Shown one piece after another: positions 27,285-35,852 of a stretch of 64,000 bases of DNA; position 1 is the first letter of the stretch, and the number at the start of each line of letters is the position of its first letter. Origin of the DNA: Catalinimonas sp038039535 (GTDB taxonomy: Bacteria > Bacteroidota > Bacteroidia > Cytophagales > Cyclobacteriaceae); NCBI RefSeq assembly GCF_038039535.1, contig NZ_JBBPHP010000023.1, positions 49,218 through 113,217 on the forward strand. Direction: 5' to 3'. Under the pieces are notes generated by a model that was not told the origin of the DNA, searched no databases, and saw only the letters and a list, made by a program, of their open reading frames with translations. Both the position numbers and the translations under genes were made by a program.

Positions 27285-28571
27285 ATGAACAAGTTTTTTA
27301 GATATTTTTTATTCAGCTCATTGGCGTTATCAGTAATTTTTTTAACCTCCTGTGAGGAAGATAGCGAAACTCCGGATGGTCCTTTGAGTATTACTATTGA
27401 CCCATCTGACAACTTAATCGCTGCTCCCGGTGACACAGTTTCAGTAGAAGTTAATATTATCAATGGAGCTACTGATACAGAAGCAACAGTAACTGATGAT
27501 GCCGACGGTGGTTTTGTGAGTGATGACAATACCGCTACTTCCGGAGAGTCTATTCAGTACATCGTTTCTGAAAGTGCTGCCAGTGGGGATGTAATTACAC
27601 TAACCTTTACCGCTGCGAACGGTAGTGATACCGCCACTGAAGATTTGGAAATTGAAGTAGCCGTCGGTTCAATAATAGACATTGCTACCCGCAGCGACGA
27701 TTTTGAGACACTCGTACTTGCCTTGCAAGAGGCTGAGTTGGTTGATGCTCTGGGACAGGATGGTCCATTTACTGTCTTCGCTCCTACCGATGATGCTTTT
27801 GACGATATATTCATCAATTCTGATGATGATTTTCCTACTCAGGATAGTCTGATTGAAATCCTACAGTATCATGTGATTCCTGGTGTAGCAGCATTGTCAA
27901 CCGAAGTGGAATCAGGTTACTATGAAACACTCAGCGGCGACAGCCTATATATTCTATCTGAAAATGGAACAGTGAGTGTAAATGGTGTAGAAGTGGCTAC
28001 CGCTGATTTGGAGGCAGATAATGGTGTGATTCATGCTATTGGAGAAGTATTGCTTCCTGACCTGACTTTCTATGAAGCGTTCTTACTTGCCGCTCCTGAC
28101 AGTGATTTGATGTCAGAAACATTCTTTAGTTCAATTACCGGAGATGTTTTTACTTACAACGAAGTAGCAGGTACTGATGATGCCATATCCGCGAGTATTG
28201 ATTTTGGATATTATTATGGAGAAACAAATCTGGCTACGCTGGCTTCGCCTGACGCATGGCCAACCAATGCAGCACTTTATGGAGGATTGGAAGAATGGGG
28301 GACTCGTAACAATACAGACTTCAGACTTACAAACTTAACCACCGAAGGTTTTGATATCATTGCAGCCTCTCAGGGTGAACGTGTTGCGGCTGAGTATGAA
28401 ATTGGAACACCTTATACAAATACCGGTCGTGCTACAGCACTTGATGAAGGTTTAGTGGTTGCTTTCCAGACCGAAGGTGGACAATTTGGACTCATCAAAG
28501 TAGTAGAAATTATTGGAACTGATGGCTCTGATGACGGTATCCGTCTTGAAGTTAAGGTGACTGAAGATTAA
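27285..28571 (+). CDS. Fasciclin (FAS1) domain lipoprotein with extra C-terminal domain
   Basis: This 428-residue protein has a lipoprotein signal ending FLTSC (Cys23). Residues about 35-125 form an acidic beta-rich, BACON/Ig-like stretch. A single FAS1 domain spans about 127-270; its H1 motif is FTVFAPTDDAF and its H2-type end is VIHAIGEVLLP. Residues about 275-428 form a further beta-rich domain I do not recognise. FAS1 proteins act in adhesion and matrix binding. The many Asp, Glu and Thr residues fit a surface-exposed protein. The gene is monocistronic: a strong terminator follows within about 25 bp. Confidence 0.9.
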   Translation: MNKFFRYFLFSSLALSVIFLTSCEEDSETPDGPLSITIDPSDNLIAAPGDTVSVEVNIINGATDTEATVTDDADGGFVSDDNTATSGESIQYIVSESAASGDVITLTFTAANGSDTATEDLEIEVAVGSIIDIATRSDDFETLVLALQEAELVDALGQDGPFTVFAPTDDAFDDIFINSDDDFPTQDSLIEILQYHVIPGVAALSTEVESGYYETLSGDSLYILSENGTVSVNGVEVATADLEADNGVIHAIGEVLLPDLTFYEAFLLAAPDSDLMSETFFSSITGDVFTYNEVAGTDDAISASIDFGYYYGETNLATLASPDAWPTNAALYGGLEEWGTRNNTDFRLTNLTTEGFDIIAASQGERVAAEYEIGTPYTNTGRATALDEGLVVAFQTEGGQFGLIKVVEIIGTDGSDDGIRLEVKVTED

Positions 28572-28593
28572 TTTATTGTACATCACAAAATTT

Positions 28594-28623
28594 AAGCTCT
28601 CCATTGCTGGAGAGCTTTTTTTT
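28594..28623 (+). terminator. Rho-independent terminator after the fasciclin gene
   Basis: AAGCTCTCCA (28594-28603) pairs with TGGAGAGCTT (28608-28617) over a 4-nt loop, followed by a T-tract. It may also reduce read-through from the converging gene at 28642, although the minus-strand U-tract is poor. Confidence 0.9.
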
Positions 28624-28641
28624 ATCTTACAACCATCAAGC

Positions 28642-29211
28642 CTAAAAATACCGGCTGAATCCTATCCCGATAGAAATGTAGTTAAGATCTACCGGAGTAT
28701 TATTATTGCCAATTTCTATGTCACGAGATAAGGCACGATATCGGATACCTGGCATCAGGCGCCAGTTTTCTCCCAAAGGTACTGCTACCCCTGCTTCAGC
28801 CTGCCAACCTAGTCCATGACCTGAATCAGCTGTAATGTCACCCTCATCATTTTCCAGCTCTATATGGTTATAAATTCCTCCTCCTCTTACAAAATAAGAC
28901 ATGGGTGTAGAGCCTAACGGATGGATAAATTGCAAACCGAAAGTATAACCGGTTTCTTCCACATCTATATTGGCTCCGGCAAAAGATTCATCGGCAGTAA
29001 ATTGCTGCCATCCCCAGCCGGCATAAGCTGCCAGGTGCGGCATAAAACGATAGGCAAAAGTACCTTCAATGCCGAATCCGGTATTGAGACTTGCATCACC
29101 AAGTTCTTGTGTTGCAAATCCAATGTCAGGTCGGATTTCAAAACTCAATCGGTCTTGTGCTAACAGTGAATGAAAGCTTAACAGCATGACCAAAATCAGA
29201 ATATTTTTCAT
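28642..29211 (-). CDS. Small outer-membrane beta-barrel protein
   Basis: This 189-residue protein has a signal peptide (MKNILILVMLLSFHSLLAQ). About eight amphipathic beta strands with Gly/aromatic alternation follow (AAYAGWGWQQF, YTFGLQFIHPLG, LGWQAEAGVAVPLG). It ends in an aromatic residue (FSRYF), typical of outer-membrane insertion. The size fits the OmpA-barrel/porin-like class; no C-terminal peptidoglycan-binding domain is present. A palindrome related to those in the stress island lies 75-88 bp upstream of the start codon, so this gene may respond to the same regulator. The function beyond being a barrel is unknown. Confidence 0.85.
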   Translation of the reverse strand: MKNILILVMLLSFHSLLAQDRLSFEIRPDIGFATQELGDASLNTGFGIEGTFAYRFMPHLAAYAGWGWQQFTADESFAGANIDVEETGYTFGLQFIHPLGSTPMSYFVRGGGIYNHIELENDEGDITADSGHGLGWQAEAGVAVPLGENWRLMPGIRYRALSRDIEIGNNNTPVDLNYISIGIGFSRYF

Positions 29212-29285
29212 GATCAGCTCCTTTTTACAGGTTTAGGTGTTTTCAATGAACTACTCAAAGGTATTTCATTTGACTAACATCATGA

Positions 29286-29299
29286 ATGACCTGTATCAT
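29286..29299. promoter_or_regulatory. ATGAC-CTGT-ATCAT near-palindrome upstream of the barrel gene
   Basis: It differs by one base from the perfect ATGAC-N4-GTCAT palindromes at 52150 and 59183, and shares the CTGT centre with the first. Its centre is 81 bp upstream of the start of the gene at 28642-29211. A Crp/Fnr-type operator is the favoured reading. Confidence 0.45.
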
Positions 29300-29385
29300 C
29301 AGAGATTATGATCTTTCTCAGTAAAATCAAAGTATAGGTAACTAAACCCTGAGCAAATGATTGTCTATCCGTAGCATTTTTATAT

Positions 29386-30594
29386 TTACTCAAATGTATT
29401 TCCGTTACAGTTGTGATCAATCTCATCCTGAACTTCAGCCGCTGAAGGATGTATGGCTGCGCTATTGTCATCGCAGTCCTGCATATTGCTGACATATCCA
29501 TCCGGCAAAACACAAGCCTGAAGAGGCTTGCTCAGATCACCATAGCCATCGCCATCAGCATCTGCAAAATAGGTAGCCAGACTTTCTTCTTCGCAATCTT
29601 CAGCATTTAATACCTGATCTACTGCTCTGAGCAAAGACAGTTCACCGACTGCATCCTGGCCCAACTCCCAGAACATGACACCATTCACTTTTTCCTGCGC
29701 TAAACGGGTTTTCTTCACAATGGTTGGTATTCCGTTATAATACAGCTGTTCTATTTCATCCTGATAGGCATCAGCGGGATTTTCGCTTACGATTTCGCTA
29801 TATCTTTTTGACCTGATCACACTAAAGTCATATCCATAAAAAGGCATACCAAGCACCAGTCGTTCCGCTGGAATATTTCTTTCTTTTGTCCAAAACTCAA
29901 TAGATTCTTCTGCAAATTCGTAAGTGGAATGAGGTCCCGGATCATCCGGTCTCCAGGGACCCGTAGCATCATACACCATGATGTTAATAAAGTCATATGC
30001 CTCCAATGCTTCCTGTGTCATATCTTCATGGAGCCAGGCCCCGGGTAGTGCAGCTGTAATGGCTTTTCCCCTGCTATGCAGTGCGTCCTTCAATTCCAGC
30101 ACAAAAGGGGTATAAGTATTGCCAATGGTAGGCATAAGATTACCTTCAATGTCTACATCTACGCCATCCAAGTTATTTTTTTCTACATAAGCTATGATCT
30201 TGTCAATAAAAGCTGCTCTGTTTTCTTTCTTCAATACTCTTTTCCAATAAGGTTTTTCTTCTACCAAACCTCCACCCCCGGCCAATGAAAGTAGTACCTT
30301 CACGTTCTGCTCATGGGCTTTTTCTACTATTGGGCTAATATTTTTTCCTCGGCTAAAGACAAGATTTCCCTGAGCATCGGGGTTTGCGAAGGCCAGATTC
30401 AGATGGGTAAGCCGGTGTAATTCTATTTGATCTATGATCTCAAAACTACCTGCACTCAGGTAGCCAACTACTTTAAAACTCGGTTCTTCTATATAGCTAC
30501 CTCCAGCGTCCTGGTAGATTTCCTGTTTACAGGAAATACCAGTTAAAAGAAGTAAGAATGAAAATATTGAGGGTTTCAGCAAGTACATAGACAA
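29386..30594 (-). CDS. GH18 glycoside hydrolase lipoprotein with MopE-type metal-binding tail
   Basis: This 402-residue protein has a lipoprotein signal ending TGISC (Cys22). The GH18 barrel (about 40-335) has the intact catalytic motif D143-G-V-D-V-D148-I-E150; Glu150 is the general acid. Conserved strand ends include SLAGGG and the C-terminal VMFWELGQD. Residues about 345-400 (ADADGDGYGD, then DCDD and DHNCNG) match the Cu-binding MopE motif, a calcium/copper-binding Asp-rich repeat. This makes it a surface chitinase or endo-N-acetylglucosaminidase-like enzyme. The natural substrate is not determined. No other chitin gene is nearby. Confidence 0.9.
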   Translation of the reverse strand: MSMYLLKPSIFSFLLLLTGISCKQEIYQDAGGSYIEEPSFKVVGYLSAGSFEIIDQIELHRLTHLNLAFANPDAQGNLVFSRGKNISPIVEKAHEQNVKVLLSLAGGGGLVEEKPYWKRVLKKENRAAFIDKIIAYVEKNNLDGVDVDIEGNLMPTIGNTYTPFVLELKDALHSRGKAITAALPGAWLHEDMTQEALEAYDFINIMVYDATGPWRPDDPGPHSTYEFAEESIEFWTKERNIPAERLVLGMPFYGYDFSVIRSKRYSEIVSENPADAYQDEIEQLYYNGIPTIVKKTRLAQEKVNGVMFWELGQDAVGELSLLRAVDQVLNAEDCEEESLATYFADADGDGYGDLSKPLQACVLPDGYVSNMQDCDDNSAAIHPSAAEVQDEIDHNCNGNTFE

Positions 30595-30706
30595 GATAGT
30601 TTGATCAGATAATGACCATCAATATAGAGAAAATGTACTTGAAATATGATTTGAAGGGAGAAAGGATAAATTTATGTTCTGTCAATAGTCTGTTTACTTC
30701 CGGATT

Positions 30707-30745
30707 TAAAAAAAGGGAAAGTAAGTCTATTGGATTACTTTCCCT
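30707..30745 (-). terminator. Strong terminator at the end of the apiose-type operon
   Basis: On the minus strand AGGGAAAGTAA (30745 to 30735) pairs perfectly with TTACTTTCCCT (30724 to 30714) and is followed by seven T residues. It lies 17 bp after the SDR stop. Confidence 0.92.
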
Positions 30746-30761
30746 CAAAGCAAATTGATAA

Positions 30762-31481
30762 TTATTTTTTGGGTGGCTGAGATGGGCGCACCTCAATTTT
30801 ACTGGGCAGTGTGCGCGGATGCATCTCCATCAGGTCTACTACCATTTGCCCCAGATCTTCAATCTGAATTTTCCAGGCATCCTGATCATTAGGTTGATGG
30901 TTGTTAAAATAAGTCGCTACCGAACCCGGCATGATGGTCGTTACTTTGATTCCATGCTGTCGCAGGTCTAACATTACTGATTGTGTGAAACCAGTTAACC
31001 CGAATTTGCTGGCATTATAAGCTGATCCGTTTGGGAAAAAGTTGGTTCCTGCGAGGCTTGAGATCGTAATGAAATATCCTTCTGATGATTTCAGTGCCTT
31101 AAGACCAGCTTTGATGGTATAAAAAACACCGGTAAGGTTGGTGTCAATGGTTTCGTTCCACTGTTCAGCAGTCATTTCCTCTATGGAAGCAAAATGCCCT
31201 AAGCCGGCATTGGCCACTAACAGATCCAGTTTCTCCCATTTTTGTATAAGTTGGTCTACCGCCTTCTGCTGTGACTCAAAATCACGCACATCAGCGGCAA
31301 TCCCTAGTGCTTCACCTTTTCCGGATTTGTTAAGTTTGGCGGCAGCATCATCAGCTTTGGACTGCGATCGGCTGGTGATGGCTACTTTCATGCCTTTATC
31401 CATTAGGGCGGCAGCGATACCATAGCCAATTCCTTTACTACCTCCAGTAATTAGTGCTGTTTTATTTTCCAGGTTTTGCAT
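30762..31481 (-). CDS. Short-chain dehydrogenase/reductase (classical SDR)
   Basis: This 239-residue protein has all classical SDR marks: cofactor motif TGGSKGIG (12-19), NAG near residue 90, Ser in TISSLAG and the Y-N-A-S-K catalytic motif. Basic residues after the second strand (TSRSQSK) favour NADP(H). It is the last gene before the strong terminator and lies 137 bp after the putative lactonase, so it may be part of the apiose-type operon or have its own promoter. If it belongs, a reduction of an erythrulose- or glycolaldehyde-type product is conceivable, but general SDR use is equally likely. Confidence 0.88.
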   Translation of the reverse strand: MQNLENKTALITGGSKGIGYGIAAALMDKGMKVAITSRSQSKADDAAAKLNKSGKGEALGIAADVRDFESQQKAVDQLIQKWEKLDLLVANAGLGHFASIEEMTAEQWNETIDTNLTGVFYTIKAGLKALKSSEGYFITISSLAGTNFFPNGSAYNASKFGLTGFTQSVMLDLRQHGIKVTTIMPGSVATYFNNHQPNDQDAWKIQIEDLGQMVVDLMEMHPRTLPSKIEVRPSQPPKK

Positions 31482-31618
31482 TTAATTATGTGTTTAAAAA
31501 ATGAAACTTCTACTATTGCTTACTTAATTCACACTAGAATGTTTCTGCTAGGCAAACCATTCGCCTTGATTTTCTGACTACTTAAAATTGAAAGTAGCAA
31601 AAAAATTTTGCCCCAATA

Positions 31619-33568
31619 TTATTTCCTTGCCCTCAGCAATACGATGCTGTAGGGTGAAAGCCTTAGGTCTGACTTTGCCTCAGTCCAAGGTGAAGCGATA
31701 AATTCATCAAAATGAAGGGCCATTGTTTCAAAGTTTTCTTCATCCAGTGTTTTTCGCTCAACTTCTTCAAACCACTGTGCTACTTTTACTTCTACCTCAA
31801 AGGGCTGATAGTTTGCCAGAAACATATATTGTTGTCCAGCCGCTTCCCAGATCAGTCCATCCGCCTGATGAGGATCACTGCTCTCAGTTTTTATCAGTTG
31901 GATGTTTTTGTCTTGTAATAAATTGTAAAACACCCAATACAGTGGATACACCATACCCTTCACTGCAACAAACTTTTCGGGAAGTAGAGGCTCAAGCTCT
32001 CCCTGCATCATTCCTCTTCGGCCCAGCGTTTCAAAGTATGTCACTGATGCTATTTTACTTTCTGCCAGGTATTTGATACTGCCGATGGTCCATCCTGCAG
32101 TAAAAAGTGACATCTGTCGGGTATCCACCTGCGGAGGTAACTCTCCTTCAAGTGTATCAGGTTCAGGACCGGTAGCATTGGGATTAAAGCGCATTTTGAG
32201 AGTAACAGGTGAAATCTCAATGGGCAAATTATTTGAAAACTGCCGTGCGCTTTCTACGGTATAGCTTTGTGCAGCTAATGTCTCTACCAGAGATTGGTTA
32301 TCAAACTGATGCACCTGCGGATTAAGTGAATATGTAAGGAAATCCAGGCCTCTGGTTTTTACCCTTTCACGATTGAGTTCAGTAAAAAAGCAATCTGTTC
32401 CTGCCCCTATCTGTGCTTCTGGAAACATGGTTCTCAGGTCAGGCAGGACCTGTTCCAGCAGCGTTGAAGGCGTGGTCTTATGGCCTTTGGAAAAGATGAG
32501 CAACTTTTTGATATTTGGCTTATTTGCTTCCATCAAATCTTTCAGATTTCCCAATTCTCTGACGGTCTCTTTGCCGAAGTGTAAAGCCAACTCTAATGGT
32601 AAATTCAACAGCTTAGATTCTTCCGTAGCACGCATCCAATTATTCTCCAGGTCTCCGCGATACAAATGTAAATCCATCCGATAGTGAGAGAAGGCAAGCC
32701 TGCTAAAATAAGCTAAATCCTTTTCAGTCATTTGACTGATTTCTGAAGACTGACCTACTCCAATTTCCGGTAATGCATAACGATTTGCACCTACAGTTAA
32801 CTCAACAATTTCATCAGATGAAGAGTCATTAGGCTGAGCATTTTCAAGGCTAAGCTTCACTGACTGTCTGATCTTCTCCCCTTTTTCTAATTGCACTGGA
32901 AAAGGAATAGCAAGGGGCGTACTGTAAGTCTTAAAGGATGCATCCGTCCAGTTGCGCTGGTCCTCCATCTCAAAAATATCACCCTCAAACTCCACTTTCG
33001 CCCATAAATCATCAAGCTGCCAGCGAATGTATCGCATATCCATAAAGGGTTGATGAGGACTGATGTAGACCGGAAAGGCTCCTTTTTCTTCTTCATGATT
33101 AGTATGACCCACCACTATCTTTGATCCCGCTGCTTCAGGTGGATGCAGCACATTGAAGCCGATACGGTTTTTGCGAAATGACTTAAGACACTTCCCTTCC
33201 ATCTCAAAACTCACTTCTCCTTTGGATGTACCTAAGATGTGAAATTGAGCCTGAAAAGAGACTTCCCTACTTTGGTAAAGACAATCGTAGCTGATTTCAA
33301 AGTGCTCGGGCTCATTTACGATCTTCTCATTACTAATCTGCGGAGCAATGGTACCCCAGTTGTGGTCTCTTACTGCAGGATAAATCATTCTCAACAACTC
33401 TTTCTCTCCGGCTTTCAGGTAACGAAGATAGCCTGACTCATACTGGCAACGCACTGGCCCGGCCTTTAACTGAATGATTTCAGGAGGCCGATGCCCGGCT
33501 CCACCGTAATATTTCTGTTCTTTAGAAAAACTAAAGTCTGCCATTGGAGAGATATTTTTTCTGTTCAA
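31619..33568 (-). CDS. apnL: Putative D-apionate (apionolactone) lactonase
   Basis: This 649-residue cytoplasmic protein has no signal peptide and no common superfamily motif I can name. The N-terminal half looks beta-rich (GPVRCQYESGYLRYLKAG, VSFQAQFHILG) and the middle is barrel-like (LTYSLNPQVHQFD). From context I assign it as the lactonase of D-apiose catabolism (ApnL). That enzyme is of similar large size and accompanies the oxidoisomerase, kinase and RuBisCO-like genes in published D-apiose loci. It lies 31 bp after the oxidoisomerase gene. A start at Met9 is possible. The assignment rests on neighbours and size, not on an active-site match; a glycosidase-related role is the main alternative. 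Confidence 0.6.
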   Translation of the reverse strand: MNRKNISPMADFSFSKEQKYYGGAGHRPPEIIQLKAGPVRCQYESGYLRYLKAGEKELLRMIYPAVRDHNWGTIAPQISNEKIVNEPEHFEISYDCLYQSREVSFQAQFHILGTSKGEVSFEMEGKCLKSFRKNRIGFNVLHPPEAAGSKIVVGHTNHEEEKGAFPVYISPHQPFMDMRYIRWQLDDLWAKVEFEGDIFEMEDQRNWTDASFKTYSTPLAIPFPVQLEKGEKIRQSVKLSLENAQPNDSSSDEIVELTVGANRYALPEIGVGQSSEISQMTEKDLAYFSRLAFSHYRMDLHLYRGDLENNWMRATEESKLLNLPLELALHFGKETVRELGNLKDLMEANKPNIKKLLIFSKGHKTTPSTLLEQVLPDLRTMFPEAQIGAGTDCFFTELNRERVKTRGLDFLTYSLNPQVHQFDNQSLVETLAAQSYTVESARQFSNNLPIEISPVTLKMRFNPNATGPEPDTLEGELPPQVDTRQMSLFTAGWTIGSIKYLAESKIASVTYFETLGRRGMMQGELEPLLPEKFVAVKGMVYPLYWVFYNLLQDKNIQLIKTESSDPHQADGLIWEAAGQQYMFLANYQPFEVEVKVAQWFEEVERKTLDEENFETMALHFDEFIASPWTEAKSDLRLSPYSIVLLRARK

Positions 33569-33599
33569 AAAATTTATTTTATCACGCTTAGCTATCCAA

Positions 33600-34430
33600 T
33601 CAGGTGATTGCCTTGATCTGTTTCATTACGTTATCCCACTCAAAGATATCTTTCCAGTTCTCTTTAAATAGTAGTGGCTTACCCAATTCTATGGCTTTCA
33701 TGGCAGCATCAGAAAACTGCCCCCCCGGCAACTGACCGAAAAGCAAGGCTAATTCAATGTTGATATGTCCCAGAAAAAAATCGTAAGCGGCTTCTTTAGG
33801 CACCCCTTTTTCTACCGCTGTATCTACTGCTTCTTTCATGATGGTCACCACTGCCGCAGCAAAGGTTTCAGATAGTGCTGGCTCCAGTATACCCATCTGT
33901 TCAATGGTGACCCGATGTGCTTTGACCACCGGCTTATACATATTTTTGGACAGAATCTCACCTACAGCATAATCTTCTTCTGGTCCCTGAATCAAGGCAC
34001 AGACAATACTTTGCTTGGCGGCTATTCCTCCAAAGTAGTCAAAATGAGCTTTCTCATTGGGCTCCCAATTAAACACAGAAGGATGTGAAGGGTGAGCAGC
34101 AAAATAGGTAACATCTTCCCTCTCCGGCAGATGTCCGGCACAGGGCGCAGCAGGGTCTAGGGTCACCAGCATCGCACCGGATTTAAGCTGAGGTACTACA
34201 TCAGCAGCGATTCCTTTGATCGCTACATCGGGTACTGCCAGAATGACGATGTCTACTTCGGGAAGAATTTCTGTAGGGATTGATACTTTGATGCCTACTT
34301 CCTTCAGGCGATTTATTCCCTCTTCGCTGACTTCCAGATACGACATTTCATAATCAGGACTGTCCCGCAGGTTGGCAGTAGTTCTCCAACCCATTTTGCC
34401 TCCTGCTCCAATTAGTGCTACTTTTTTCAT
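33600..34430 (-). CDS. apnO: Putative D-apionate oxidoisomerase (6-phosphogluconate-dehydrogenase-like NAD protein)
   Basis: This 276-residue protein begins with a Rossmann motif G8-A-G-G-K-M-G14. Next comes a beta strand ending in Glu38 (MSYLEVS), which favours NAD. DIVILAVPD is the fourth strand, and DPAAPCAGHLP follows. The C-terminal half is all-helical, as in 6-phosphogluconate dehydrogenase relatives, with FFLGHINIELALLFGQ near residue 220. In published D-apiose loci this family is D-apionate oxidoisomerase, which oxidises D-apionate and moves a hydroxymethyl group to give 3-oxo-isoapionate. Its position between the DUF1537 kinase (27 bp upstream) and the putative lactonase fits. An ordinary hydroxyacid dehydrogenase is the alternative. 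Confidence 0.72.
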   Translation of the reverse strand: MKKVALIGAGGKMGWRTTANLRDSPDYEMSYLEVSEEGINRLKEVGIKVSIPTEILPEVDIVILAVPDVAIKGIAADVVPQLKSGAMLVTLDPAAPCAGHLPEREDVTYFAAHPSHPSVFNWEPNEKAHFDYFGGIAAKQSIVCALIQGPEEDYAVGEILSKNMYKPVVKAHRVTIEQMGILEPALSETFAAAVVTIMKEAVDTAVEKGVPKEAAYDFFLGHINIELALLFGQLPGGQFSDAAMKAIELGKPLLFKENWKDIFEWDNVMKQIKAIT

Positions 34431-34457
34431 GTTGTTGAATTTTGATTGAGTAATTTT

Positions 34458-35852
34458 TTAACTGATATCCTTGCCATGTAAAATTGATCCGAAAAAATCC
34501 TGCTTACCATTCTGTCCGCCTTTCAGGCAGATTTCAAGTCCGTCAAAGTCAGGATGATGAGAATGGGCAGTACACAAAGGTGCTCCCGGCGCTATGGGCA
34601 TAAGGGTTTCTAGCGCAAAAATGCCTAATGCTCTGGAGACATAGCCGGAAGTATCACCCCCGGCAACCACTACTCTTTTTTTTCCAGCTTTTTCCATCAC
34701 TTCCTTTAGCAGCCTTCCCTGTGCTCCGGCCAGCAATGCGCTGCTAGGCATATCTTTTCTTCCCAGTTTTTCCATCTCCTGGTGTGTAGCATTAATCGCT
34801 GGATCATCCGGCCCTAATGCTGTATAGAGAGCCATGTTTTGCTTCTTTTCCAGTGCCTCAAACATCTGTTGCCGGGCTCTATTGATCTGAGATTCCGCTT
34901 CATCAGGGTTCACCAGTTTTACAGTATTTAAGCGGATATCTGCAAAACCCTCACCTATTGCCCATTCCAACTGACGCTGGGTGGGAGGAGAACAGCTTCC
35001 CCCTACTACAATTAGCTGCTCCGCTTTTCCGGGAGAAGCGGGTATACTGGGTCTCTGAAGCTGATCATTTTCCTGTAAATACTGGCAAATTGCATACTCT
35101 ATTCCCGAAGAACCTACCAGCAACTGTTGCTGCTCCTTGCTGTAGCGATAAATGAGCTTACCTACGCTGTTTAGGTGAATGTCATTGTATATATCAAAAA
35201 GGATATACTCACCTTCTTGAATCGGGAGACTTTCCACTTTTTCATATTGTGTCTGCTGATCTGCTTCCAGCGTGAACAAATCAATCAGATGCACTTTCCG
35301 ATCAGTCTGCTTGGCCAGGTGCAGGCGAATATCACTTTCATCCATAGGGGTAACCGGATGGCGAGACATCGTGGGGTGACGATCCAGCCGGTAAGTAACG
35401 CCATCTACACGTGCGAAAAGGTTACCGAAAATACAAAAACGGTTGAGGGAAGGGGCACCAATCAAAAGTGGAATCATCCGGGAAGGGAAATATTGATAGG
35501 CGATGTCAATAGCATGACCAATGCTGCCGATACTGGGAGAAGAGTCAAACGTTGAGCAGGTTTTGTAATGAAAAAAGCGAGTGGTGACTTTACTGAGCTT
35601 TTCAAAAATAGCAGGGAGTTCCTCATCCATCTCTCGGGGCGTAAGGCTGCGGCTGATACCTGCCACACCAAAAGCCTGCAAGCGTTTTCCTGACCCGCTG
35701 ACGTGATTTTTTAACCTGAATGCTTCTACTTCCTCCTGGCTTGGAGTTTGTAAAAAAAGAGCAGTAGGAATACCATTCAGCGCCAGAGATTCCATTACAT
35801 CTGTAGAGCCGGTAAAATCATCTCCGTAGTAGCTTAGCAGTAATTCTTTCAT
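34458..35852 (-). CDS. oiaK: Four-carbon acid sugar kinase family protein, putative 3-oxo-isoapionate kinase
   Basis: This 464-residue protein belongs to the DUF1537 family. The N-terminal substrate domain starts with the signature YYGDDFTGSTD (8-18). The C-terminal nucleotide-binding domain has VVAGGDTSGYVSRALG and the final LCLKGGQNGKQDFF. Members phosphorylate C4 or related sugar acids such as threonate, 3-dehydrotetronate and 3-oxo-isoapionate. The last is the best fit, because the oxidoisomerase gene follows and a RuBisCO-like gene is close by. The start overlaps the DUF1593 stop by 4 bp. Specificity within the family cannot be proven by reading. Confidence 0.75.
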   Translation of the reverse strand: MKELLLSYYGDDFTGSTDVMESLALNGIPTALFLQTPSQEEVEAFRLKNHVSGSGKRLQAFGVAGISRSLTPREMDEELPAIFEKLSKVTTRFFHYKTCSTFDSSPSIGSIGHAIDIAYQYFPSRMIPLLIGAPSLNRFCIFGNLFARVDGVTYRLDRHPTMSRHPVTPMDESDIRLHLAKQTDRKVHLIDLFTLEADQQTQYEKVESLPIQEGEYILFDIYNDIHLNSVGKLIYRYSKEQQQLLVGSSGIEYAICQYLQENDQLQRPSIPASPGKAEQLIVVGGSCSPPTQRQLEWAIGEGFADIRLNTVKLVNPDEAESQINRARQQMFEALEKKQNMALYTALGPDDPAINATHQEMEKLGRKDMPSSALLAGAQGRLLKEVMEKAGKKRVVVAGGDTSGYVSRALGIFALETLMPIAPGAPLCTAHSHHPDFDGLEICLKGGQNGKQDFFGSILHGKDIS

